Part shown: one piece after another, positions 33,421 to 42,367 of the stretch
How positions within the stretch are numbered: the first letter of the stretch is position 1
Layout: each line of letters begins with the position of its first letter
Assembly: GCF_000725545.1 (NCBI RefSeq)
Contig: NZ_JNZP01000005.1
Location: forward strand, 62,001 to 126,000
Direction of reading: 5' to 3'
Length of the DNA: 64,000 bases
Source of the DNA: Streptomyces exfoliatus
Lineage (GTDB): Bacteria; Actinomycetota; Actinomycetes; Streptomycetales; Streptomycetaceae
Position numbers and translations under genes: made by a program
Notes under the pieces: model-generated
Databases searched by the model: none
The model's input: the letters and a program-made list of their open reading frames with translations, nothing else
Told to the model about the DNA's origin: nothing

Positions 33421-34623
33421 ATGAGCGTGAGCATGAACGTGGGTACGGGTGGGACGAGGACGATCTACGCCGCCGAGCGCCGGGCCCGGCTCGGCGTGCG
33501 GCACCGGCTGGCCGGCGGCGCGCGGGCCGGGTCCGCCGAGGAGGTCGCGGACGCGCTCGTGGCGCTGCACGGGACGGACCCGGCAAGCGTGTTCCTCGCG
33601 GTGGGGGCGCGGCTGACCGGGCGGGACGGCCCCGTCGCGGCCGTCGAGCGGGCCCTGTACGAGGAGAGGTCGCTCGTCCGGATGCACGGCATGCGGCACA
33701 CGCTCTTCGTCTTCCCGGCCGCGCTCGCCGCCGCCGTCCAGGCGTCGACGACCGATCCGGCCGCCGTCCGTGAACGGGCCGCGCTCCTGAAGCACTTGGC
33801 GGCCGGCAGCGCCTTCGGCGTCGAGTGGCTGGCGGAGACCGAGCGGCTCGTCCTCGCCGAGCTGGCCGTACGGGGGGAGGCGACCGGCGCGGACCTCGGT
33901 ACGGCCGTACCGGTGCTGAGGTCGACGTACGTGTACGGGCCGGGTACGCGCCAGGAAGGCGTCCAGTCCGTCGCCAGCCGGGTGCTGCGCGTGCTCGGCA
34001 TGGAGGGGCGGATCGTACGGGGCCGGCCGCAGGGGACCTGGACGTCGAGCCGCTTCCGCTGGGCGCCCGCCGTTCCGCATTCGCCGTGGGACCCGGCGGA
34101 GGCGCGGGCCGAGCTGATCCGGCGGTGGCTCGGGGCGTGCGGGCCGGCGACCGAGGCGGACCTGAAGTGGTGGACGGGGTGGAAGGTCACCGACGTGCGC
34201 CAGGCGCTCGCCGCCGTCGGGGCGCTGCCGGTGACGCTGGAGGAGGGGACCGGTTTCGTCCTGCCGGACGACCTCGGGCCCGTACCGGAGCCGGAGCCGT
34301 GGGCGGCGCTGCTGCCCGCGCTCGACCCGACGCCGATGGGCTGGCAGGCCCGTGACTGGTACCTGGACCCGGAGCACCGGGCCGCGCTGTACGACCGCAG
34401 CGGGAACATCGGGCCGACCGTGTGGTGGAAGGGCCGGATCGTCGGCGGCTGGGCGCAGCGACCGGACGGCAGGATCGTCCACCGGCTCCTGACGGACGTG
34501 GGCGCGGAGGCGGAGCGGGCGATCGGGGCGGAGGCGGAGCGGCTCGCGGGCTGGGTGGGGGGCGTACGGGTGACGCCCCGCTTCCGTACGCCGCTGGAGC
34601 GGGAGCTCGCCGGCCCGGCGTGA
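33421..34623 (+). CDS. Winged-helix DNA-binding (HTH_42/AlkZ-like) family protein
   Basis: The 400-aa protein belongs to the HTH_42 (DUF1006) family: HGTDPASVFLAVGAR near the N-terminus, MRHTLFVFP, LELAVRGEAT-like winged helices, and the C-terminal GNIGPTVWWKGRIVGGW. Family members AlkZ and YcaQ are DNA glycosylases that unhook interstrand crosslinks through a Q-x-D/Q motif. Here the equivalent N-terminal position seems to read HGTD, so glycosylase activity is uncertain. Start ATG 33421; ATG 33415 is also in frame. Confidence 0.82.
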   Translation: MSVSMNVGTGGTRTIYAAERRARLGVRHRLAGGARAGSAEEVADALVALHGTDPASVFLAVGARLTGRDGPVAAVERALYEERSLVRMHGMRHTLFVFPAALAAAVQASTTDPAAVRERAALLKHLAAGSAFGVEWLAETERLVLAELAVRGEATGADLGTAVPVLRSTYVYGPGTRQEGVQSVASRVLRVLGMEGRIVRGRPQGTWTSSRFRWAPAVPHSPWDPAEARAELIRRWLGACGPATEADLKWWTGWKVTDVRQALAAVGALPVTLEEGTGFVLPDDLGPVPEPEPWAALLPALDPTPMGWQARDWYLDPEHRAALYDRSGNIGPTVWWKGRIVGGWAQRPDGRIVHRLLTDVGAEAERAIGAEAERLAGWVGGVRVTPRFRTPLERELAGPA

Positions 34624-34654
34624 CCTGCCCGGGAGGGCGGGGGGCCTCAGTGGC

Positions 34655-35284
34655 TCATTTGCGTACGTACAGGCCCGGCACACCCAGGTCGGCGAGGCCG
34701 TCGAGGACCAGGTCGACGCCGACGGCTGCCAGCAGCAGGCCCAGGAGGCGGCCGAGGAGCTCGATCGTGGCGTGGTGGGTGCGGCGCAGGATCCGCGCCA
34801 GCAGCAGGACGCAGACCAGGTCGAGGGCGATGACGGTCACGTACGCGCCGACCACCGTGGAACGCCAGCTGAACGAGTCGCGGGCGGCGGCCTCGATGAG
34901 GACGGCGGTCATCGCGAGCGGGCTCACGACGTACGGCATCAGCAGCTCGCGCACACCGCTGACCAGGTCCGGGGCGTCCTGGTGGGTGGTGTCGGAACCG
35001 AGGTGGAGGCCGAGCACGAGCCCCACGGCGTAGATGAAGAAGATGACGCCGCCCGCGAGTTGGAGCGCGGGAGTGCTGATGTGGAAGAGGTCGAGCAGCC
35101 ACGGGGCCGTGATGCCGGTGACGAGACCGACGAGGACGGCGGCGCCGGAGGAGATCAGGGCGATGGTCCGCAGCTGGGCGGCGGGGTGCACCTGGGCGAG
35201 GCCGGCGAAGGCGAGGAGGACCTTCGGGGGGCCGACGACGGAGAAGAAGGCGATGAAGGCGGCGGAGAAGCTGAAGGCGTTCAC
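34655..35284 (-). CDS. MarC family integral membrane protein
   Basis: The 209-aa protein has six predicted transmembrane helices and starts NAFSFSAAFIAFFSVVGPPKVLL, typical of the MarC/UPF0056 family. ISTPALQLAGGVIFFIYAVGL and PYVVSPLAMTAVLIEAA follow. The function of MarC proteins is not settled despite early links to multiple antibiotic resistance. GTG 35284 is chosen because it begins the first helix. Confidence 0.9.
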   Translation of the reverse strand: MNAFSFSAAFIAFFSVVGPPKVLLAFAGLAQVHPAAQLRTIALISSGAAVLVGLVTGITAPWLLDLFHISTPALQLAGGVIFFIYAVGLVLGLHLGSDTTHQDAPDLVSGVRELLMPYVVSPLAMTAVLIEAAARDSFSWRSTVVGAYVTVIALDLVCVLLLARILRRTHHATIELLGRLLGLLLAAVGVDLVLDGLADLGVPGLYVRK

Positions 35285-35414
35285 ACCGGAATCATGGTGC
35301 GGTCGGGTGATTTCTCCCGTTTTTCGGGCTGGCGCCCGCGCGGTGTCGAGAACCCGCCCCCCGGCTCCGACTCTTCTGCGAGAGGCAGTACCACCCGCAA
35401 CCGAGGAGGACGTC

Positions 35415-35831
35415 ATGAAGTACCTGGTGATGGTGCAGGGCGCACAGGCCGACTACGAGGCCATGACGGGCCGCCCCACCGCGAGCAGCCCCGCCTGGAA
35501 CAAGGCGGACCTCACCGCGATGTTCGACCACATGAACACGCTCAACGAGGAACTGACGGCATCCGGCGAGATGCTCGACGGCCAGGGCCTCGCCGCCCCC
35601 GACACGACCCGGTTCGTGACGGTGGACGGTGACGGCAAGCCGGTCGTCACGGACGGCCCGTACGCGGAGACCAAGGAGGTCATCGCCGGTTACTGGGTCC
35701 TCGACTGCGCCTCCCTCGACCGCGTGACGGAGATCGCCGCCCGGGTGGCCCGCTGCCCGCAGCCGGCCGGAGCCCCTGAGTACCCCGTCGTCATCCGCCC
35801 GATCGACGAGACCGGACCTACCCAGGACTGA
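35415..35831 (+). CDS. YCII-related (DGPF) domain protein
   Basis: The 138-aa protein has MKYLVMVQGAQADYEAM at the start, the family signature VTDGPYAETKEVIAGYWVLDC and the C-terminal PVVIRPI. DGPF/YCII proteins have a ferredoxin-like fold and often sit beside ECF sigma factor genes; none is adjacent here. ATG follows GAGGAGGACGTC. Function unknown. Confidence 0.92.
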   Translation: MKYLVMVQGAQADYEAMTGRPTASSPAWNKADLTAMFDHMNTLNEELTASGEMLDGQGLAAPDTTRFVTVDGDGKPVVTDGPYAETKEVIAGYWVLDCASLDRVTEIAARVARCPQPAGAPEYPVVIRPIDETGPTQD

Positions 35832-35929
35832 GGCGCACGGGCGGGAAGGGGGGAGACGGAAGCTCTCCCCCCACCCTCCCGTCGCGGACACTGGACGGAC
35901 TGTCGTCGGCTCGGTCGGCGGCGGCTGAG

Positions 35930-37396
35930 TCAGTGCATTCCGTGCGGGCCTCCCGTCAGGTGGGGGCGGCCTCTGGGGATGAGGAGGGGGGCGGCGAGGG
36001 CGGTGGTCGCCGCCGCCGCGGCGCAGAGGGTGAAGGCGGTCGTGAGGCCGTTCGGGGTGGGGGCCGTGGCGCCCAGGGCGACCGTGGAGACGACCGCCAC
36101 GCCGATGGAACCGCCCAGTTCGTGGAACGTGTTCACGATGCCCGACGCGAGGCCCGCCTCGTGCGGGGTGATCAGGCCCAGGGCCGTCGTCGTCGCCGTG
36201 ACGAAGACCGCGCCGAGGCCGAGGGACGCCGTCGCGAGGGCCGGCAGGAGGGTGGTCCAGGGGCCCGAGTCGGGGCTCAGGAGCGCGAGCGGCAGGCAGC
36301 CGAGGGCCGCGACCGCCATGCCGCCCGTCGCGCAGGCGCGGGGGCCGGCCGTCGCCACCAGGCGTGAGCCGAGGTGGGCGCCGATCGCCGTGGTGAGGGC
36401 GACCGGGAGGAAGAGGAGGCCGGTGCGGAGGGCGTCGAGGCCGTGGACGTGCTGGAGCCGCATCGAGCCGAGGAAGAAGAACGAGATCAGCAGCGCCGTC
36501 GCGACGAGCATGAGGAACGAGCCCGCGACGACCGGTCGCCGGGTGAGCATCCGGACGTCCATCAGGGGGGTGCGGCTCCTCCGCTCGGCCGCCGCGAAGG
36601 CTCCGTAGAGGGCGAACGCGCCGAGCAGCGGGAGGAGGGTCGCGGCCGACGTCCAGCCGGAGTCGCCCGCCCGGACCAGGCCGTAGACCAGAGCGCCGGT
36701 CGCGCTCGTGACGAGGAGCGCGCCGGGGACGTCGAGGCCGCCCGTGCTCCGCTTCACCGCTGTGGTCCTCGGGACGGTCCTCGGGAGCATGACGAGCAGG
36801 GCCAGGCCCACCGGCACGTTCACGTAGAAGATCCAGGGCCATCCCGGCCCGGCCGTGAGGGCACCGCCCAGCAGGACGCCCACGGCCGAGCCCGTACCGC
36901 CGATGGCCGCCCAGACGCCCAGGGCCTTGGGCCGTTCGCGGCCGTGGAACAGGGTGGCGACCAGGGCGAGGGCCGCAGGGGAGAGGAGCGCGGCGCCGAT
37001 GCCCTGGGAGACGCGGCCGGCGAGCAGGACGGTGGCGTTCGGCGCGAGGCCGCAGGCCAGGGACGCGGTCGTGAACACGGCGAGGCCGGTGAGGAGTACG
37101 CGGCGGGCGCCGAGGGCGTCGGCGAGCCGGCCGCCGAGCAGCATGAGCCCGCCGAAACAGAGGGTGTACGCGGTGACGACCCAGGTCAGGGCGGTGCGAT
37201 CGAGGTCGAGGTCGGCGGCGAGGGCGGGCAGAGCGACGTTCACGACCGTCACGTCGAGGATCAGCATGAACTGGGCCGCGCAGATCATCGCCAGGGCCGT
37301 CCAGCGGCGGGGGTCGGGGGGCGGCTGGACGGGGAGAGGGGTGGAGCCCGGGCCCGGGGCGTGGGCAGGGGAGGGTGCGGAAGAGTGGGTGGGCAT
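35930..37396 (-). CDS. MFS drug efflux transporter, DHA2 (EmrB/QacA) family
   Basis: The 488-aa protein has about 14 transmembrane helices. LDVTVVNVALPAL in TM1 and GGRLADALGARR between TM2 and TM3 are DHA2 hallmarks; GRVSQGIGAALLSPAAL is in TM4. It starts at the ATG at 37396. It is divergent from a TetR gene, with palindromic operator sequence between, so substrate-induced derepression is likely. Substrate unknown. Confidence 0.92.
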   Translation of the reverse strand: MPTHSSAPSPAHAPGPGSTPLPVQPPPDPRRWTALAMICAAQFMLILDVTVVNVALPALAADLDLDRTALTWVVTAYTLCFGGLMLLGGRLADALGARRVLLTGLAVFTTASLACGLAPNATVLLAGRVSQGIGAALLSPAALALVATLFHGRERPKALGVWAAIGGTGSAVGVLLGGALTAGPGWPWIFYVNVPVGLALLVMLPRTVPRTTAVKRSTGGLDVPGALLVTSATGALVYGLVRAGDSGWTSAATLLPLLGAFALYGAFAAAERRSRTPLMDVRMLTRRPVVAGSFLMLVATALLISFFFLGSMRLQHVHGLDALRTGLLFLPVALTTAIGAHLGSRLVATAGPRACATGGMAVAALGCLPLALLSPDSGPWTTLLPALATASLGLGAVFVTATTTALGLITPHEAGLASGIVNTFHELGGSIGVAVVSTVALGATAPTPNGLTTAFTLCAAAAATTALAAPLLIPRGRPHLTGGPHGMH

Positions 37397-37401
37397 AACT
37401 G

Positions 37402-37441
37402 AACTGTACGGGACAGTACAATTGAACTCAAGAGTACAGTT
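37402..37441. promoter_or_regulatory. TetR operator between MFS and TetR genes
   Basis: It has nested dyads: AACTGTAC (37403-37410) pairs with GTACAGTT (37434-37441), and TGTAC-N6-GTACA lies inside the left part. The region also holds both starts' promoters, fitting autorepression and repression of the exporter. Confidence 0.65.
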
Positions 37442-37460
37442 GCGTTGGTAGGGTGAACCC

Positions 37461-38165
37461 ATGGACGACAAGGCCGCCAAGCCCGCCCCCACCGGCACCA
37501 CCGGACCTGCCGGCCCCACCGGCCCCACCGGCCCCCGCGCCGCCCGCAAGCGTCAGGCCGTCGTGCGGGCCGCCCGCGACCTCTTCCTCCGCGAGGGCTT
37601 CGGCGTCGGCATGGACGCCATCGCCGCCGAGGCGGGCGTCTCCAAGGTGACCGTCTACAACCACTTCGGCAGCAAGGAAGCCCTCTTCACCGCCGTCGTC
37701 GCCGGCGCCCTCGACGAGCCCCTGGCCGACGGCGGACCCGCCGGGGGACCCGACCTCGCGCGGCTCGTCACGGCCGAAGGACCCGACGAACTCAAGGCCG
37801 CGCTCACCGAGGCCGGCCGCGCCTGGGGCCGGGCCGTGCGGGCCGACGCCGAGGGCCGCGCCCTGCGCACCCTCGTCGCCACCGAACTCCACCGCTTCCC
37901 CGAGCTGGGCCGCGCCTGGCACGCGCACGGCCCCGCCGGCCACCACCCCGCCGTCGCCGACGCCCTGCGCACGCTCGCGGACCGGGGCACCCTCGACATC
38001 CCCGACCTGGAGGTCGCCGTCCTCCAGCTCTACTCGCTGCTCGTCTTCCCGCAGATGGTGTTCGAGCAGTACGGGACGGAGCTCGGCGAGGAGCTGGGCG
38101 AGCGGCTCGTGGTCGACGGGGCCGAGATGTTCCTCCGCCGCTACTCGCCCGCCCCCGCCCCCTGA
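37461..38165 (+). CDS. TetR family regulator
   Basis: The 234-aa protein has an unusual collagen-like Gly-x-Pro lead (TGTTGPAGPTGPTGPRA, about 10-26) before a standard TetR helix-turn-helix (AARDLFLREGFGVGMDAIAAEAGVSKVTVYNHFGSK). The C-terminal domain resembles TetR_C of the AefR type (LRTLVATELHRFPELGRAW). It probably represses the divergent DHA2 exporter. Its 3' end overlaps the convergent rhodanese gene by 25 bp. Confidence 0.92.
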   Translation: MDDKAAKPAPTGTTGPAGPTGPTGPRAARKRQAVVRAARDLFLREGFGVGMDAIAAEAGVSKVTVYNHFGSKEALFTAVVAGALDEPLADGGPAGGPDLARLVTAEGPDELKAALTEAGRAWGRAVRADAEGRALRTLVATELHRFPELGRAWHAHGPAGHHPAVADALRTLADRGTLDIPDLEVAVLQLYSLLVFPQMVFEQYGTELGEELGERLVVDGAEMFLRRYSPAPAP

Positions 38166-38743
38166 CGGAGCCGGGCCAGGGTCGCGTCCAGGTCGTCCAC
38201 CACGCCCGCACTCCCCCGGTTGTACGGGAGCTTGCCGAGCATCAGGGCCATGCCGCAGGTGTTGGTGAGCGCCGAGAAGACGAGCCCACCCGCGACGCCC
38301 GCCGAGAGCAGCTGGAACGCGGGGTGGACGAGGAGCCCGAGGGCGAGCCCGAGGAGGACGAGCGAACCGGCGACCAGGCGGACCTGCCGGTCCATCGCCC
38401 ACACCGGCTTCGCCGGGGCGCCCGCCGGGCGCTCGAGACCGTGACCGCGGGCGGCCCAGCCGCTCGTACCGCCGTCGAGGTCGTGGACGGTGACGCCGTG
38501 TGCCGCGAGCCGGGCGCAGGCGGTGGCCGAGCGGCCGCCGGACTGGCAGACGACGAGCAGCCCGCCGCGGGCCGCCGCCTCCCGGAGCGCGGGAACGGCC
38601 TGGTCGAACCGGTCGAGCGGGACGTTGAGGGCGCCGGGCACGTGGCCGGAGGCGTACTCGCCGGGTGTGCGCACGTCGACGACGGTCAGTTCGGCCAGGC
38701 GGACGCGGGCCTGGTCGGGGTCGAGCCGGACGGGTGCGTTCAT
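38141..38743 (-). CDS. Rhodanese-DUF2892 membrane protein (YgaP-like)
   Basis: The 200-aa protein has a rhodanese domain at 1-115 with active-site loop CQSGGR (C66-R71) and DVRTPGEYASGHVPGALNVP. The C-terminal DUF2892 part has two membrane helices (LVAGSLVLLGLALGLLVHP, VAGGLVFSALTNTCGMALML). This YgaP-like layout is a membrane sulfurtransferase that moves sulfane sulfur. It is divergent from a CstR-like regulator across a dyad operator. Start M5 of the longest frame. Confidence 0.92.
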   Translation of the reverse strand: MNAPVRLDPDQARVRLAELTVVDVRTPGEYASGHVPGALNVPLDRFDQAVPALREAAARGGLLVVCQSGGRSATACARLAAHGVTVHDLDGGTSGWAARGHGLERPAGAPAKPVWAMDRQVRLVAGSLVLLGLALGLLVHPAFQLLSAGVAGGLVFSALTNTCGMALMLGKLPYNRGSAGVVDDLDATLARLRQGAGAGE

Positions 38744-38790
38744 GGCAGGTGTCATCCTTGGTCTTCGACGGGCCCCGTGCTGAAGAGTAA

Positions 38791-39111
<321 letters not shown>

Positions 39112-39112
39112 C

Positions 39113-39143
39113 AGTGCCCCCGGGGACACCTCCCGGGGGCACT
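39113..39143. terminator. Bidirectional terminator
   Basis: A 12-bp perfect hairpin (39113-39124 with 39132-39143) lies between the convergent CstR-like and wrbA genes. Confidence 0.8.
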
Positions 39144-39167
39144 GATCAGGCGCTGATCACGTGTTGA

Positions 39168-39779
39168 TCAGACGGGGTCCGCGAGGCCCTTGAGTCGCTT
39201 CGCGATCTTCGTGAGGCGGGCGCCCTGGTAGCGGGCGGCCTGGAGGACGTTCTCCGCCGGGGCGCCGTTGGCGGCTGGGTGCGCGGTGCCGTACGGGTTG
39301 CCGCCGGCCGCGTACACCGCCGGGTCCGTGAAGCCGGGCGAGACGATCACCGAACCCCAGTGGTGGAAGGTGTTGTAGAGCGCGAGCAGCGTCGACTCGT
39401 TGCCCCCGTGCAGGTTGTGCGCGCTGGTGAAGGCGGTCGCGGGCTTGTCCGCCATGACGCCCCGCTGCCACAGCCCGCCCGTGGTGTCGATGTACTGCTT
39501 CAGCTGCGCCGCCACGTTGCCGAAGCGGGTCGGGGAGCCGAGCGCGTACGCGTCCGCCCACTCCAGGTCTTCGAGCGTCGCGGTCCCGATCTCACCGGTG
39601 GCGTCCACATGGGCCCGCCAGGCCGGGTTCGCGTCGATGGCGGCGTCGGGGGCCAGTTCGGGCACCCGGCGCAGGCGCACCTCTGCGCCGGTCTTCTCGG
39701 CGCCCTCGGCGACGGCCTGGGCGAGCTGGTGGACGGCGCCGGTGGCCGAGTAGTAGATGACGGCGACCTTGACGGACAT
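39168..39779 (-). CDS. wrbA: NAD(P)H:quinone oxidoreductase, WrbA type
   Basis: This 203-aa flavodoxin-like FMN enzyme has the phosphate-binding loop YYSATGAVHQLA, the WrbA segment ALGSPTRFGNVAAQLKQYIDTTGGLW and SAHNLHGGNESTLL. It reduces quinones by two electrons, avoiding semiquinones. It is divergent from a TetR gene, with two operator dyads directly upstream, so quinone- or electrophile-responsive control is likely. Confidence 0.95.
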   Translation of the reverse strand: MSVKVAVIYYSATGAVHQLAQAVAEGAEKTGAEVRLRRVPELAPDAAIDANPAWRAHVDATGEIGTATLEDLEWADAYALGSPTRFGNVAAQLKQYIDTTGGLWQRGVMADKPATAFTSAHNLHGGNESTLLALYNTFHHWGSVIVSPGFTDPAVYAAGGNPYGTAHPAANGAPAENVLQAARYQGARLTKIAKRLKGLADPV

Positions 39780-39796
39780 GGCGGACTCTCCTCAAC

Positions 39797-39850
39797 CGGA
39801 TTACTTTCCGTTTCCCGTGGACGGCTTCACGCTAAACGGATTGCTATCCG
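39797..39850. promoter_or_regulatory. Two TetR-type dyad operators upstream of wrbA
   Basis: CGGATTACTTTCCG (39797-39810) and CGGATTGCTATCCG (39837-39850) share 12 of 14 bases, are dyads, and have centres exactly 40 bp apart. They lie between wrbA and the divergent TetR gene. Regular spacing suggests cooperative binding. Confidence 0.7.
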
Positions 39851-39981
39851 GTTCGCAAGGGGGGCGGGTATGCTCGCATCAGAGAGCGCCCGGAGCGGAG
39901 ACGACCGGCGCGCGCGCTGGACGAGCGAGAGCGGCCCGAACGGGGAGACGGGACGCGCACCAAGGGCAGAGGAGCCGACAG

Positions 39982-40617
39982 ATGAGCACGGAGAACCCGC
40001 AGGCCGGAGGCGCGGCGGCGCCGCTGCTCGGGCTGCTCCCCACCGTCGGCGCCCCCGCCCCCGAGCGCGCCGACGCGGCCCGCAACCGGCGGAAGATCCT
40101 CGACGCGGCCGCCCGGATCGTCGCCGAGGACGGCCCCGACGCCGTCACCATGAACCAGGTCGCCCACGCCAGCGGCATCGGCGTCGGCACCGTCTACCGC
40201 CGCTTCGGCGACGTCTCCCAGCTCCTGTGGGCGCTCCTCGACGACCGCGAGCGCCAGTTCCAGGAGGCGTACATGAGCGGGCCGCCGCCGCTGGGGCCCG
40301 GTGCCCCCGCCGCCGAGCGGATCGACGCCTTCCTCGACGCGCTCGTCGACCGGGTCGGCGAACAGCGCGAGATCCTGCTCGCCGCCCACTCCGCCGCGCC
40401 CCGCGCCCGCTATCACAGCGGCGCGTACCGGGTGATGCACACGCACGTGGCCCTGCTGATCGGCCGGCTCAGGCCCGGCTCGGACAGCACGCTCCTGGCC
40501 CACCTGCTGCTCGCGCCCTTCTCCCCCGACGTCGTGCACCACCTGACGGTCGAACAGGAACTGTCGGCGGACCGCCTGAAGGCGGGCGTACGGGAACTGC
40601 TCCGCCTGCGGGCCTGA
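39982..40617 (+). CDS. TetR family regulator
   Basis: The 211-aa protein has the helix-turn-helix RRKILDAAARIVAEDGPDAVTMNQVAHASGIGVGTVYRRFG. The C-terminal domain is helical with RVGEQREILLAAHSAAPRARY. The start is the ATG at 39982 after GAGGAG-like AGAGGAG. It is divergent from wrbA with paired operators between, so it is the probable repressor of wrbA. Confidence 0.92.
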   Translation: MSTENPQAGGAAAPLLGLLPTVGAPAPERADAARNRRKILDAAARIVAEDGPDAVTMNQVAHASGIGVGTVYRRFGDVSQLLWALLDDRERQFQEAYMSGPPPLGPGAPAAERIDAFLDALVDRVGEQREILLAAHSAAPRARYHSGAYRVMHTHVALLIGRLRPGSDSTLLAHLLLAPFSPDVVHHLTVEQELSADRLKAGVRELLRLRA

Positions 40618-40735
40618 GGCGACGGGCACGCCCCCAGCCCGTGCCGCCGGCCGGGCCCGGCCCCTGCGGTCACTCGCCCGTCCACCCGTTGGAACCCTCT
40701 GGACCGAGCCGCCCGGTGGAGCGCACGATCGCGCC

Positions 40736-41308
40736 ATGACCAGTGATGCGAAGACCTTTCTGATCCTGCACGGCTACCAGAACCACCGGCCGGCCGGGCA
40801 CTGGCAGCACTGGCTCGCCGGGCGGCTGCGGGAGCGGGGGCACGACGTGCGGTATCCGCAGCTGCCCGAGGCCGACGCGCCGGTGCTCGCGGAGTGGCTC
40901 GCGGCCCTTGAGGAGCACGGGGAGCGGCCGGCCGAGGGGGAGTTCGTGGTCCTGGCGCACAGTCTGTCCGTGCTGCTGTGGCTACGGGCCGGTGACCGTC
41001 GGCCCGACGCCGACCGGGTGCTGCTCGTCGCTCCGCCCTCGCCGCCCGTGACCGCGTCGATTCCCGGGATCGCCGAGTTCGCGGACGGGCTCGACCTGGC
41101 GCAGGAGGGGCTCGACGCACGGCTCGTGTACGGCGACGGCGACCCGTACTGCCCCGAGGGCGCCGACCTGCACTACGGGGTCCCGCTCGGCCTCGACCTG
41201 GACCACGTACCGGGCGGCGAGCACCTCAACCCCGACTCGGGGTACGGGGAGTGGGCCTCGGTCCTGGAGTGGTGCGAGGACCCGACCGTACGGATCAAGG
41301 GCCGGTAG
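40736..41308 (+). CDS. RBBP9/YdeN-like serine hydrolase
   Basis: The 190-aa protein is an RBBP9/YdeN-family alpha/beta hydrolase: FLILHGYQNHRPAGHWQHWL (8-27), PQLPEADAP, nucleophile S76 in LAHSLSVLLW, acidic YGDGDPYCP, and the C-terminal GGEHLNPDSGYGEW with the catalytic His. Cytosolic, substrate unknown. It precedes a prolyl aminopeptidase-like gene by 65 bp on the same strand. Confidence 0.9.
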   Translation: MTSDAKTFLILHGYQNHRPAGHWQHWLAGRLRERGHDVRYPQLPEADAPVLAEWLAALEEHGERPAEGEFVVLAHSLSVLLWLRAGDRRPDADRVLLVAPPSPPVTASIPGIAEFADGLDLAQEGLDARLVYGDGDPYCPEGADLHYGVPLGLDLDHVPGGEHLNPDSGYGEWASVLEWCEDPTVRIKGR

Positions 41309-41373
41309 GACCGGCCACCGGCCGGCCGGAAGCCACTCCGCCACCCGCGTCCCCGGCCGGTAGGCTCCGCCGG

Positions 41374-42324
41374 ATGCACCCGGAGACCGCACCGTACGAC
41401 CAGGGTTCGCTCGACGTGGGCGACGGCAACCGTGTCCACTGGGAGGTCTCCGGCAACCCGGCGGGCCGGGCCGCGCTCGTCGTCCACGGCGGGCCGGGTT
41501 CCGGGTCGTCCCCGCACAGCCGGCGGTTCTTCGCCCCGGAGGCGTACCGGCTCGTCCTCTTCGACCAGCGTGGCTGCGGCCGCTCCACCCCGCACGCGAG
41601 CGATCCCGCCACCGACATGGCGGTGAACACCACCGCGCACCTGGTCGCCGACATGGAGCGGCTGCGCGAGCACCTCGGGATCGACCGCTGGCTGCTGTTC
41701 GGCGGCTCCTGGGGGTCGACCCTGATCCTGGCGTACGCCGAGGCCCATCCCGAGCGCGTCTCCGCGATCGTGCTCGCCGGTGTGACCACCACCCGCCGCT
41801 CCGAGATCCAGTGGCTGTACGAGGGGGTCGGCCAGATCTTCCCCGAGGCCCACGAGCGCTTCCGGGCCGGGGCGGACCGGCCGACGGGCACCCCGGCCGC
41901 CGAACTCGTCGCCGCCTACGCCGCCCTCATGGAGCACCCCGACCCCGCCGTACGGCGCAGGGCCGCCGCCGACTGGTGCGCCTGGGAGGACGCCGTGCTC
42001 TCCCTGGAGGGCATGGGCACCCCGTACACCGACCGCGTCGACGACGCCCGGCTCGGCTTCGTCCGGATCTGCTCGCACTTCTTCGCGCACGGCGCCTGGC
42101 TGGAGGAGGGGGCGCTGCTCCGGGACGCCCACCGGCTCGCCGGCATCCCCGGCGTCCTCGTCCACGGACGCGCCGACCTCGCGGGCCCCCTCATTACCGC
42201 CTGGGAGCTGGCGCGGGTCTGGTCCGGGGCGGAGCTGCGGGTGGTCGAGGGCGCCGGTCACCTGGGCGGCGAGGAGACCAGGAGGCATCTGTTGACCGCC
42301 CTGGACGGCTTCGCGAAGGGGTGA
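41374..42324 (+). CDS. pip: Prolyl aminopeptidase (proline iminopeptidase, S33)
   Basis: The 316-aa S33 peptidase has oxyanion HGGPGSGSS (38-46), LFDQRGCGRSTPH (62-74), nucleophile S112 in GGSWGSTLILAYAE, an acidic residue in VHGRADLAGP and catalytic His in GAGHLGG. It releases N-terminal proline. It is cytosolic. The start is chosen at the ATG at 41374 by family length. Confidence 0.94.
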   Translation: MHPETAPYDQGSLDVGDGNRVHWEVSGNPAGRAALVVHGGPGSGSSPHSRRFFAPEAYRLVLFDQRGCGRSTPHASDPATDMAVNTTAHLVADMERLREHLGIDRWLLFGGSWGSTLILAYAEAHPERVSAIVLAGVTTTRRSEIQWLYEGVGQIFPEAHERFRAGADRPTGTPAAELVAAYAALMEHPDPAVRRRAAADWCAWEDAVLSLEGMGTPYTDRVDDARLGFVRICSHFFAHGAWLEEGALLRDAHRLAGIPGVLVHGRADLAGPLITAWELARVWSGAELRVVEGAGHLGGEETRRHLLTALDGFAKG

Positions 42325-42367
42325 GTCCACCGGGCGCGCGGTCTTCCCGGGCGGGATGATCTGAGGC

